A stretch of 22,459 nt of DNA from NCBI GenBank assembly GCA_964460185.1, contig CAYWTM010000047.1:1-22459 (forward strand), written 5' to 3'. The notes below the pieces were generated by a model. That model saw only the letters and a program-made list of their open reading frames with translations. It was not told the DNA's origin and searched no databases. Below, one piece after another: positions 15,420 to 21,352 of this stretch; the first letter of the stretch is position 1; each line of letters opens with the position of its first letter. Made by a program: the position numbers and the translations under genes. The stretch is from JAVJPJ01 sp040217295 (GTDB taxonomy: Bacteria; Pseudomonadota; Alphaproteobacteria; Rhodobacterales; Rhodobacteraceae).

Positions 15420-16316
15420 TCAGGCGGTGGCCAGCATGCCTTGTTCACGCGCCAGGTCCCGCATGCGTTTTTGCAGCTTTTCGAAGGCCCTCACCTCGAT
15501 CTGGCGGATCCGTTCGCGGCTGACGTCGTAGACGCCGGACAGATCCTCCAGCGTGACGGGGCTGTCCTGCAGCCGGCGCTGCGTGAGGATATCGCGTTCG
15601 CGTTCGTTCAGGACATCCATCGCCTCGCGCATCAGCGCCATGCGTTGGGTATATTCATCCTTTTCGGCGTAATCCTCCGCCTGGTTGGCGTCTTCGTCTT
15701 CCAGCCAGTCCTGCCATTGCGTCGCACTGTCACCGTCGCTGCCGACCATGGCGTTCAGGGATGCATCCCCCCCCGACAGACGCCGGTTCATGGAAACCAC
15801 CTCGGTCTCGGTCACGCCCAGATCATGGGCGATCCGCGCCACGTGTTCGGGGCGCAGATCCCCGTCTTCCAGCGCGCCGATACGGGCCTTGGCCTTGCGA
15901 AGGTTGAAGAAAAGCTTTTTCTGCGCCGAGGTCGTGCCAAGTTTCACCATGCTCCAGGACCGCAGGACGTATTCCTGGATCGAGGCACGGATCCACCACA
16001 TGGCATAGGTCGCCAGGCGAAACCCCTTTTCGGGATCGAATTTCTTGACCGCCTGCATCAGACCGACATTGGCCTCCGAAATCACCTCGGCTTGCGGCAG
16101 GCCATAGCCGCGATAGCCCATGGCGATCTTGGCGGCCAGACGCAGGTGGCTGGTGACCAGCTGGTGCGCGGCCTCCGTATCCTGATCTTCGACCCAACGC
16201 TTGGCCAGCATGTATTCCTGTTCGGGCTCCAGCATCGGAAATTTGCGAATTTCCTGAAGATACCGGTTCAAACCCTGTTCCGGCGACGGTGCCGGAAGAT
16301 TCGTGTAAGTGCTCAT
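15420..16316 (-). CDS. rpoH: RNA polymerase heat-shock sigma factor (sigma-32)
   Basis: A 298-residue sigma factor directing RNA polymerase to heat-shock promoters. Region 2 contains HLRLAAKIAMGYRGYGLPQA (about 57-76) and GFRLATYAMWWIRASIQEYV (about 98-117), the -10 recognition and melting parts. The RpoH box QKKLFFNLRK lies at 132-141 and separates RpoH from other sigma-70 proteins. Region 4 has LNERERDIL and VTLEDLSGVYDVSRERIRQI, the -35 recognition helix. The length is normal and the start ATG has AGGGGG 9 nt upstream. Rhodobacterales often carry two RpoH paralogues; which one this is cannot be told from the window. It has its own upstream promoter candidate and a downstream hairpin. Confidence 0.96.
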   Translation of the reverse strand: MSTYTNLPAPSPEQGLNRYLQEIRKFPMLEPEQEYMLAKRWVEDQDTEAAHQLVTSHLRLAAKIAMGYRGYGLPQAEVISEANVGLMQAVKKFDPEKGFRLATYAMWWIRASIQEYVLRSWSMVKLGTTSAQKKLFFNLRKAKARIGALEDGDLRPEHVARIAHDLGVTETEVVSMNRRLSGGDASLNAMVGSDGDSATQWQDWLEDEDANQAEDYAEKDEYTQRMALMREAMDVLNERERDILTQRRLQDSPVTLEDLSGVYDVSRERIRQIEVRAFEKLQKRMRDLAREQGMLATA

Positions 16317-16349
16317 GATATGGACCCCCTGTTCGGCTCCTGCGAGACT

Positions 16350-16378
16350 ATATGTAAACCTGGTTAACTTACCTTCAA
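16350..16378 (-). promoter_or_regulatory. Promoter candidate for rpoH, resembling both sigma-70 and sigma-32 types
   Basis: On the minus strand TTGAAG (16373-16378; CTTGAAG when the preceding C is included) and ACATAT (16350-16355) are 17 bp apart, about 34 nt before the ATG. CTTGAA is the -35 hallmark of alphaproteobacterial RpoH promoters, and the A/T-rich -10 with ATAT also fits their consensus. The pair is also an acceptable housekeeping promoter. Autoregulation by RpoH is therefore possible but inferred. Confidence 0.5.
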
Positions 16379-16470
16379 GAGGAAAAGTGAACTGATGCGT
16401 TCATTTATGCGCTGAGCGCTTGCGAACAGCAACCGCCATGATGCCTTGATCACGTGCAATTGTGCACATG

Positions 16471-17502
16471 TTACAGGGCGGTGCTGCGCAATGCCGTCAG
16501 CAGATCGGCCATATCGGGGGGCAAATCCGCGCTGAAGCTGATATTCTCTTTGGTGACGGGATGCGTGAACCCGAGCCGTGCGGCGTGAAGCGCCAGGCGT
16601 GGGAACCTGTTCACCGTTTCGGCGATCTCGGCCCCGAACGCCTTGTCGGACACCTTGCGCCGCCCGCCATAGGTCGGATCCCCGATCAGCGCGTGACCCA
16701 CATGGGACATGTGCACGCGAATCTGATGGGTGCGCCCGGTTTCAAGACGGCACGAAACGCGGGCCACCGGGCCGAGCTGTTCTTCCACCTGCACGCGGGT
16801 CACCGCATGGCGTCCGCCCTGGAACAGGACCGCCTGCCGCTGACGGTCGGTCTTGTGGCGGGCCAGATGCGTGGTGATCTTCAGCACGCCCCCCGTCTCG
16901 AAGCTGACGCCGCGTACACCGCGCAGGCGCGGGTCACCGGCATCGGGGATGCCATGGCACAGCGCCTGGTATTCACGGTCGACCGTATGGGCGGCGAACT
17001 GGTCGGCAAGCCCGTGATGGGCGCGATCGGATTTGGCGACGACCAGCAGGCCCGAGGTATCCTTGTCGATCCGGTGCACGATTCCGGGGCGCTTTTCGCC
17101 CCCCACCCCCGACAGATTGCCGCCGAAATGATGCAGCAGCGCATTGACGAGCGTCCCCGATGGTGACCCGGGCGCGGGGTGCACCACCATGCCCGCGGGC
17201 TTGTTCACGACGATCAGGTCCTCGTCTTCATGGGCGATGACGAGAGGAATGTTTTCGGCCGTGATCTCGGTCTCGTCGGCCTCTTGCACCGTGATGGTGA
17301 CCTGATCGCCTTCGGCCACCTTGGCGCGCGCATCGGTGATCGGCGCGCCGTTGAGCGCGACCGCGCCTTCGGTGAACAGCCGCGCCAGCCGCGAGCGGCT
17401 GAGATGTGCGTCCTCTGGCACATCGCGGGCCAGTGCCTTATCAAGGCGAGGGCCGGGATCCGGCCCGATGATGACCGTCACGACACGGGACTTGGCTGAC
17501 AT
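16471..17502 (-). CDS. rluD: RluD-type 23S rRNA pseudouridine synthase
   Basis: A 343-residue enzyme of the RsuA/RluA family that isomerises uridines of 23S rRNA (in RluD, helix 69 positions) to pseudouridine. An S4 RNA-binding domain occupies about 18-80 (RLDKALARDVPED, then SRSRLARLFTEGAVALNG). The catalytic core has IVVNKPAGMVVHPAPG (about 97-112), then GIVHRIDKDTSGLLVV with catalytic Asp146, and GRTHQIRVHMSHVGHALIGD near the C-terminus. All of these are intact. The start ATG (complement of 17500-17502) overlaps the ATG of the divergent DUF6476 gene by two bases. RluC is the main alternative, but the S4 domain and motif spacing favour RluD. Confidence 0.92.
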   Translation of the reverse strand: MSAKSRVVTVIIGPDPGPRLDKALARDVPEDAHLSRSRLARLFTEGAVALNGAPITDARAKVAEGDQVTITVQEADETEITAENIPLVIAHEDEDLIVVNKPAGMVVHPAPGSPSGTLVNALLHHFGGNLSGVGGEKRPGIVHRIDKDTSGLLVVAKSDRAHHGLADQFAAHTVDREYQALCHGIPDAGDPRLRGVRGVSFETGGVLKITTHLARHKTDRQRQAVLFQGGRHAVTRVQVEEQLGPVARVSCRLETGRTHQIRVHMSHVGHALIGDPTYGGRRKVSDKAFGAEIAETVNRFPRLALHAARLGFTHPVTKENISFSADLPPDMADLLTALRSTAL

Positions 17503-17821
17503 GCAAACGCCTCCTGAAACACCGATCCCCGAGGACGCCCTGCCGCCCTCGCTCAAGCGCCTGCGCCTGTTGGTGACGGTGCTGACGGTGGTGATGATCG
17601 CGGGGGTCATAACGATCATTGCGCTGCTTGTCATCCGCCTGAGCGCCGATACCCGCGTAGTCGTGGTGGACCCGGCCGGTTTCAGCACCCCCGATGGCGT
17701 GGGAACCCTGGGCTACAGCGTTGTCGGCGGCCGGGCCGTTCTGGTCGGCGACGATGGCGTGATCCGCGTCTATGACAGCGACAGCCGTGCCCTCGTGCAG
17801 GAATTCGATCTGGACAATTGA
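17501..17821 (+). CDS. DUF6476 family small membrane protein
   Basis: A 106-residue protein that I assign to DUF6476 by its pattern; its function is unknown. After a proline-rich cytoplasmic start (MQTPPETPIPEDALPPSLKR) there is one transmembrane segment (about 23-46, LLVTVLTVVMIAGVITIIAL). A periplasmic tail with repeated hydrophobic/acidic pieces follows, such as SVVGGRAVLVGDDGVIRVYD. The ATG at 17501 shares two bases with the rluD start on the other strand. No strong ribosome binding site precedes it, and ATGs at 17468 and 17471 are in frame and could give a slightly longer N-terminus. The stop is 6 nt from the tRNA-His 3' end. Confidence 0.8.
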   Translation: MQTPPETPIPEDALPPSLKRLRLLVTVLTVVMIAGVITIIALLVIRLSADTRVVVVDPAGFSTPDGVGTLGYSVVGGRAVLVGDDGVIRVYDSDSRALVQEFDLDN

Positions 17822-17827
17822 AGGCAA

Positions 17828-17904
17828 TGGTACCAGCGCCCCGGCTCGAACGGGGGACCTCCTGATCCACAATCAGGCGCTCTAACCAACTGAGCTACGC
17901 CGGC
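17828..17904 (-). tRNA. tRNA-His (anticodon GTG), with A73 and no encoded G-1, CCA encoded
   Basis: The minus strand folds as a standard tRNA of 74 nt plus an encoded CCA (17828-17830). The acceptor arm is GCCGGCG paired with CGCTGGT, giving G1-U72 and G4-U69. The D arm contains AGCTCAGTTGGTTAGAGC, the anticodon stem-loop CTGAT-TGTGGAT-CAG holds anticodon GTG, and the T arm is CCCCG-TTCGAGC-CGGGG. Position -1 is T, not the G usual for tRNA-His, and the discriminator is A73 instead of C73. This is the divergent alphaproteobacterial tRNA-His type that I recall. An upstream promoter candidate sits at 17914-17942. Confidence 0.96.
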
Positions 17905-17913
17905 ACGAGGGTC

Positions 17914-17942
17914 GGGATACCGCCGGGGTTTCACGATTGCAA
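17914..17942 (-). promoter_or_regulatory. Promoter candidate for tRNA-His, placing the start a few nt before the tRNA
   Basis: On the minus strand TTGCAA (17937-17942) and TATCCC (17914-17919) are exactly 17 bp apart, with tRNA G1 at 17904. The expected start point is only about 2-4 nt before G1, so the primary transcript would have almost no leader. Confidence 0.5.
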
Positions 17943-17948
17943 GGGGCA

Positions 17949-18202
17949 TCACGCAGTCAAATGCAGGCACCATTGCTGTTCCACCAATTCCACTCCGAAG
18001 GATGTGACCGGTTTGGAACAGACCCGCGAAAATCCCGGTTTTGCATAGCGCGCGCAGGCGGCCAGGATGCGGACCACCAGGGCCTCGAAGCTGGCATCGA
18101 CCCGTCATCGCGGCCGTAGAGGTCCGCGTGCTGCTGGATCAGCCAGCCCGCATCGCCCGGTCGCAAGGGCTTCAGTGTGACGTCGCTTGAATAATCAGCC
18201 AT
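17949..18202 (-). pseudogene. Frameshifted, truncated GNAT acetyltransferase remnant
   Basis: From the ATG at 18202 the first part reads MADYSSDVTLKPLRPGDAG then WLIQQHADLYGRDDG, the start of the GNAT half of roseobacter MarR-type HTH/GNAT proteins (pattern LRPGD-GW-H--LY---GF---FE-LV--IL). At about 18100 the frame is lost. Reading one base further on restores DASFEALVVRILAAC, as expected after GF, if one base were inserted. Beyond that the sequence (KPGFSRVCSKPVTSFG) no longer resembles an acetyltransferase and ends at 17949. The HTH part and the acetyl-CoA loop are missing, so this should be inactive. Original family is my inference; the frame break is directly visible. Confidence 0.6.
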
Positions 18203-18241
18203 CAACCGCTACCTCCGCCTTCAGCTTTGAAAGGGATCGCC

Positions 18242-18439
18242 ATGGGCATCAACAACGAAAGCGACACTGCCGCGAATCTGCAGATCGGGCCGACGACGCT
18301 TGGCATGGTCCGGATCTACCTGGAAGGGGACGGGGTGGACCTGCCGCTGGATTTCGAGCCGGAGGAAGCCGAAGAGATCGCGGACGAACTGCGCGCCGCC
18401 GCCCAGGCCGCGCGCAAGATGGGCAAGAAAAAGCGCTGA
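18242..18439 (+). CDS. DUF6324 family small protein
   Basis: A 65-residue protein with no signal or membrane segment, hence cytoplasmic. It reads MGINNESDTAANLQIGPTTL, then MVRIYLEGDGVDLPLDFEPE, then EAEEIADELRAAAQAARK, ending in the basic MGKKKR. This matches my recollection of DUF6324, a short Rhodobacterales family of unknown function, with a beta strand followed by an acidic helix and a positively charged end. The ATG at 18242 is preceded by GAAAGGGAT at good distance; an upstream in-frame TTG is less convincing. It is divergent from the GNAT remnant, and a hairpin repeat follows. Confidence 0.75.
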   Translation: MGINNESDTAANLQIGPTTLGMVRIYLEGDGVDLPLDFEPEEAEEIADELRAAAQAARKMGKKKR

Positions 18440-18455
18440 CCGTTGGCAGCTTCGT

Positions 18456-18523
18456 CGCCTTCGGCGCCGACCCGGCGAGGGGCCAGCCCCTCGCGCTCCC
18501 CGGGATATTTATGAAACAAAGAA
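18456..18523 (+). repeat. Intergenic hairpin repeat with conserved tail, copy 2
   Basis: Directly after the DUF6324 stop: CGCC-TTC-GGCG hairpin (18456-18466), a perfect 7-bp GC hairpin (CGAGGGG 18476-18482, CCCCTCG 18487-18493, 4-nt loop), then the tail CTCCCC-GGGATATTT followed by ATGAAACAAAGAA (18496-18523). The order and tail match copy 1 at 10870-10974. Stem bases differ between copies while pairing is kept. Both copies sit just after a plus-strand gene. Confidence 0.7.
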
Positions 18524-18549
18524 GACAAGGGACATGCGCGTGCCTTGTC
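18524..18549. repeat. Inverted repeat adjoining repeat copy 2
   Basis: GACAAGG (18524-18530) and CCTTGTC (18543-18549) make a perfect 7-bp inverted repeat with a 12-nt loop, immediately after the tail of repeat copy 2. It may be part of the same 3'-end structure; copy 1 has no obvious equivalent. Confidence 0.4.
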
Positions 18550-18808
18550 AGGTGATCGGAGACAGGCAGCCGGAGAAGACGCGGTGAAGCCGCCCTGCCG
18601 CGTCCGCCGGAGGGGCCGATCCGTGGCGCGACCCGCGCTTGCGCATGCGGCTGTTGCCGGGCGACCGGCTCTGGTACGCGAGAGGCGGCGGGGCTGAAGA
18701 GCAGGGCGTTCACCTTCCACGAGGCGAGGGTCGCATGATGCGACCGGTCTTCAACAATCAGCCGGAGGGGGCCCCCATGTCCGAGGCTTGGGTGCAAAGG
18801 CCGGGGTG
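18550..18808. other. Intergenic stretch with no recognised gene; contains a 17-bp palindrome
   Basis: No reading frame here resembles a protein I know. The notable structure is the inverted repeat GGTCGCAT-G-ATGCGACC at 18729-18745 with an overlapping GACCGGTC (18742-18749), and a GGGGGCCCCC palindrome near 18766-18775 that could help end mmcB transcription. A frame beginning near 18639 stays open into the antisense of mmcB and I do not consider it coding. Confidence 0.5.
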
Positions 18809-19267
18809 TCAGAGCGCCATGCCCGGATCGCGCACGGAGTGCAGCCGCAAGGCCGCGTGGCGGGCGAAACGGTGCAGCACGGCCTTGCGGCGCGCGGCGG
18901 CCAGTTTCGTTTCCGGCCCCATGCGCAGGATCTCGGCGTCGTAGGCATCGGCGACGATCAGGCCGGTATCGTCGGGCAGAAGGTCGGTCGGAAACTCAGC
19001 GTCGACGGCCCAGAAATACCTGTCGCCCCATTCAAGATAGCCTTCCCACTTGCCATCGGAGGTGAAATCGACGCGGGAGGATTTGCATTCGATCACCCAT
19101 AATTCGCCTTTCGGGCCAAGCGCCATGACATCGAGCCGCTTGCCGCGTTCGGGGGTGAATTCCTCCAGCGTCACGAAGTCATGGGTGCGCAGGTGGCGGC
19201 ACACGCCACGCGCCAGAAGCTGGCCGGGCGCTAGCGCACCAGCGGAACAGGGGGGCACGTCATCCAT
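18809..19267 (-). CDS. mmcB: MmcB family DNA-repair nuclease-like protein
   Basis: A 152-residue cytoplasmic protein of the MmcB family, named for its role in mitomycin C resistance in Caulobacter, where it is SOS-regulated. It shows a PD-(D/E)xK-like core: RLDVMALG (Asp46), then GELWVIECKSS (Glu60-x-Lys62), then KWEGYLEWGDRYFWAV and TGLIVADAYDAEIL. The catalytic residues are intact. I chose ATG 19267 (MDDVPPC) because an upstream ATG at 19285 lies inside the LexA-like box. No clear ribosome site precedes either. The assembly gap begins 54 bp upstream, so the full promoter region is unavailable. Lesion substrate and nuclease activity are unproven. Confidence 0.88.
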   Translation of the reverse strand: MDDVPPCSAGALAPGQLLARGVCRHLRTHDFVTLEEFTPERGKRLDVMALGPKGELWVIECKSSRVDFTSDGKWEGYLEWGDRYFWAVDAEFPTDLLPDDTGLIVADAYDAEILRMGPETKLAAARRKAVLHRFARHAALRLHSVRDPGMAL

Positions 19268-19279
19268 AAGGGGAGCATG

Positions 19280-19294
19280 GAACATAACTGGAAC
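19280..19294 (-). promoter_or_regulatory. LexA-type SOS box upstream of mmcB
   Basis: On the minus strand GTTC-CAGTTAT-GTTC (plus strand GAAC-N7-GAAC) matches the GTTC-N7-GTTC operator of alphaproteobacterial LexA exactly in both half-sites and spacing. It lies 12 bp before the preferred mmcB start. That would block transcription of mmcB until DNA damage triggers LexA cleavage. The placement next to a known SOS gene family makes chance unlikely. Confidence 0.85.
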
Positions 19295-19320
19295 ATTGGC
19301 AACGCCCGAGCTGCGGCGAA

Positions 19321-19420
19321 NNNNNNNNNNNNNNNNNNNNNNNNNNNNNNNNNNNNNNNNNNNNNNNNNNNNNNNNNNNNNNNNNNNNNNNNNNNNNNNN
19401 NNNNNNNNNNNNNNNNNNNN
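19321..19420. other. Assembly gap of 100 Ns
   Basis: One hundred N characters, the usual placeholder for a gap of unknown length. The left flank ends with CGGCGAA and the right flank starts with CGGCGAA, a 7-base match. The right side is rich in GC hairpin-forming sequence (for example CCCGGCCCGGG), which could explain the break. Confidence 0.99.
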
Positions 19421-19540
19421 CGGCGAAGAGGCGTGCCCGGCCCGGGAGTTCGGCCAGAGCCACACGGGCCGGTCTGCCCGGGCGCCGACACCCGCGCCGG
19501 CACCCGAACCCCGTCACGCCCTCACGTGCCCTCACACGCC

Positions 19541-19569
19541 CCTTGCCTCGGACCGCGCGCAGGCCTACC
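19541..19569 (+). promoter_or_regulatory. Weak promoter candidate for the structured RNA
   Basis: TTGCCT and TACCTA are 17 bp apart on the plus strand, about 7 bp before the expected 5' end near 19576. The -35 is good (5 of 6 close), the -10 poor, so this is only a position-based suggestion. Confidence 0.35.
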
Positions 19570-19575
19570 TAACCA

Positions 19576-19740
19576 GTGACGGGTTCTGCCCTTCTCGTAC
19601 CTGTGGCAAATTCCGGTGGCCTTAAGCAATTCCGAGGGGGCTGGCTCTGGCTGGATCGTGGTCCGGTTACCTGGCGCCCACCTGTACATACAGGTCCTCG
19701 GGAATTAACGCCTCTACGGTTGGTGTGGTCCCGTCGCACC
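19576..19740 (+). ncRNA. Probable structured non-coding RNA, possibly 6S-like
   Basis: About 165 nt with no convincing protein but strong pairing. A closing stem joins GTGACGGG (19576-19583) to CCCGT-CG-CAC (19730-19739). A large open middle carries a 3' hairpin (ACGCC 19708-19712 with GGTGT 19722-19726). An upper arm pairs AATTCCGAGG (19628-19637) with CCTCGGGAATT (19696-19706), one bulged G. Inside are ACCTGT-ACAT-ACAGGT (19680-19695) and GGCTGGA/TCCGGTT (19649-19668). A strong terminator follows immediately. Length, closed ends and open centre recall 6S RNA, which is missing from its usual place by ygfA, but I recognise no 6S consensus. SRP and tmRNA hallmarks are absent. Confidence 0.55.
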
Positions 19741-19778
19741 AAAACGCCGCCCGCGGATCTGTCCGGGGGCGGCGTTTT
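19741..19778. terminator. Strong bidirectional intrinsic terminator
   Basis: AAAACGCCGCCC (19741-19752) and GGGCGGCGTTTT (19767-19778) form a perfect 12-bp inverted repeat ending in TTTT on both strands, with extra GGA/TCC pairing in the loop. It ends the plus-strand RNA and can also serve the minus-strand gene at 19797. Confidence 0.85.
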
Positions 19779-19796
19779 CGCGTTCCGTGACCCGGT

Positions 19797-20126
19797 TCAG
19801 CGGCGCGGGCGATCATCCTTGCGCACGGGCACAAGCACCGTGCCGCGCTGATCGGACATGCTGCGCCGGCCGCCACCGGGACCGCCACGATGGTCATCAT
19901 CATCATCGCGGCCCAGCATCATGATGCGAAACCCGATCTGCACCGATCCGAAGGTGATGGTGAAAAACACCACCAGCATCACGACCGCCAGCGGGCCTTC
20001 GGACGTATGCGTCACCAGGTGCCACAGCCCCGCCACATCGAACGCCAGCAGCAGCGCCACGAAGGCAAGCGCAAGGCCAAAGCCGATGGCGGCGTGGATC
20101 AGGAGGAAGCGGATGTGATCAGGCAT
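19797..20126 (-). CDS. Small inner-membrane protein of unknown function
   Basis: A 109-residue protein with two predicted transmembrane helices: IRFLLIHAAIGFGLALAFVA (about 5-28) and EGPLAVVMLVVFFTITFGSV (about 43-63). A cytoplasmic tail follows that starts with five consecutive aspartates (MMLGRDDDDDHRGGPGGGRR) and ends in basic residues. I do not recognise a function. GGAGC lies 8 nt before the ATG at 20126. The shared terminator at 19741-19778 follows its stop. Upstream, 162 bp separate it from nusB on the same strand, with no clear element visible there. Confidence 0.75.
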   Translation of the reverse strand: MPDHIRFLLIHAAIGFGLALAFVALLLAFDVAGLWHLVTHTSEGPLAVVMLVVFFTITFGSVQIGFRIMMLGRDDDDDHRGGPGGGRRSMSDQRGTVLVPVRKDDRPRR

Positions 20127-20288
20127 GGGAAAGCTCCGTCGTGCTTTGTCTCAGGATGTCACGGGTCGCTGCCGGGCGGCAAGGCCAAACGCGATCGGAC
20201 GCGGGTTGGGCGCCGGTTTGCCCATTCCTTGGGCGGCGTGGCGATGTCGGGCCTGCCAGCGCCTGAAAAAGAGCCCCTGCCGGTCTGA

Positions 20289-20807
20289 TCAAAACGCCTC
20301 GGGTCTGGCTTCGCGGGCCATGTGATCCAGGACGGCATTCACGAATTTCGGTTCGCGCCCGTCGGGGAAAAAGGCCCGTGCCACGTCCACGTATTCATTG
20401 ATCACCACCTTGGGCGGGGCCTCGCCTTCGGTCATTTCGGCGCCGGCGGCGCGAAACAGCGCGCGCAAGGTGGGGTCGATGCGGGCAATCGGCCATTTCG
20501 CCACCAGTGCCCGGTCGGTCAACTGGTCGATCCGGGCCTGCCAGTTGACGGCATCCTCCAGCGTCTTGCGGAACAGATCGACATCGCCCTCGGCCATCTC
20601 CTCGCCCTCGTAGACGGCGCCGAAGCGATAGGTTTCGAATTCCTGCCGCACCCCATCGACCATCTGACCGGAATGTTCCATCTGGAACAGCGCCTGAACC
20701 GCGTAAAGACGGGCCGCCGATTTCATCTGGCGCTTTTCCTCGCGGCTCATCGCCTTGGGGCGGGGCACGGGGAAATTCTGGCTCTGGTCTTCGGGATCGT
20801 CGCTCAT
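20289..20807 (-). CDS. nusB: Transcription antitermination factor NusB
   Basis: A 172-residue all-helical RNA-binding protein that, with NusE, binds boxA in rRNA leaders to prevent early termination. The core has KSAARLYAVQALFQMEHSG (about 29-47), WPIARIDPTLRALFRAAGAEM (about 104-124) and KVVINEYVDVARAFFPDGRE then KFVNAVLDHMA near the end. These are standard NusB segments. A hydrophilic N-terminal extension of about 25 residues (MSDDPEDQSQNFPVPRPKAM) precedes the core, as is common in this lineage. Its start overlaps the ribH stop by 4 nt (ATGA). Confidence 0.96.
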   Translation of the reverse strand: MSDDPEDQSQNFPVPRPKAMSREEKRQMKSAARLYAVQALFQMEHSGQMVDGVRQEFETYRFGAVYEGEEMAEGDVDLFRKTLEDAVNWQARIDQLTDRALVAKWPIARIDPTLRALFRAAGAEMTEGEAPPKVVINEYVDVARAFFPDGREPKFVNAVLDHMAREARPEAF

Positions 20808-21352
20808 GCGGGTGTGGGGCCTTCTTGATCCCCCGCAACCTCGATCACATCCGGGCGGGGCTTGAAACCGATGCCGCCTTTAGGCTGCCCGTATCGCCGC
20901 GTCAACGCGATCAGGTGCAGCACGGCCTGCGCCGCCGCTCCGGCCGTGTTCAGACGCGCGACATCGGCACGTTCTTCGGCCTGGTCGCGGTTCTCCACCG
21001 TGATGATCCCGTTGCCGATGCAGATCCCCTGCAACCCCAGCAGCGTCAAGGCGCGCGAGCTTTCGTTGACCACGACATCGTAATGGGACGTCGCCCCCCG
21101 GATCACGCAGCCCAGCGCCACGAACCCGTCGAAATTCGACAGGCGGTGGGCGATGCCGATGGCCGTGGGAACCTCGAGCGAGCCAGGCACCTCGATCGTC
21201 TCGTGACTGACGCCCGCGGCATCCAGAACGCCCCGCGCGGCAGCCAGTTGGGCCTGCGCAATCGAGGTGTAGTAGGGCGCGATCACGATCGCCACCTTCG
21301 CCGGCTTGTCAAAGCGCGGCAGCCCCATGTCATTGTCGGAATGTCCAGCCAT
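20804..21352 (-). CDS. ribH: 6,7-dimethyl-8-ribityllumazine synthase
   Basis: A 182-residue enzyme that condenses the ribB product with 5-amino-6-ribitylaminouracil, the penultimate step to riboflavin, usually as a 60-mer or decamer in the cytoplasm. Signatures are VAIVIAPYYTSIAQAQLAAA, EVPGSLEVPTAIGIA (substrate pocket), GFVALGCVIRGATSHYDVVV (catalytic His90) and GICIGNGIITVENRDQAEER. About 20 extra C-terminal residues (KGGIGFKPRPDVIEVAGDQE) go beyond the usual length. It starts directly after the ribB stop with no gap and overlaps nusB by 4 nt, so ribB-ribH-nusB is one operon. Confidence 0.96.
   Translation of the reverse strand: MAGHSDNDMGLPRFDKPAKVAIVIAPYYTSIAQAQLAAARGVLDAAGVSHETIEVPGSLEVPTAIGIAHRLSNFDGFVALGCVIRGATSHYDVVVNESSRALTLLGLQGICIGNGIITVENRDQAEERADVARLNTAGAAAQAVLHLIALTRRYGQPKGGIGFKPRPDVIEVAGDQEGPTPA

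Noticed and set aside
18639..18944. A plus-strand frame beginning near the palindrome region
   Set aside because: It has no recognisable protein features and more than a third of it is antisense to mmcB.
19283..19285. Upstream ATG as mmcB start
   Set aside because: It lies within the LexA-like box, and the family N-terminus fits better from 19267.
19576..19740. SRP RNA, tmRNA or RNase P RNA
   Set aside because: The SRP GGAAGG/GCAGCC core, a tmRNA tag with tRNA-like ends, and the long RNase P core are all absent.
19576..19851. A GTG-started plus-strand reading frame (91 codons)
   Set aside because: It runs through the strong terminator and into the antisense of the membrane gene, and has no ribosome site; an RNA gene explains the stretch better.
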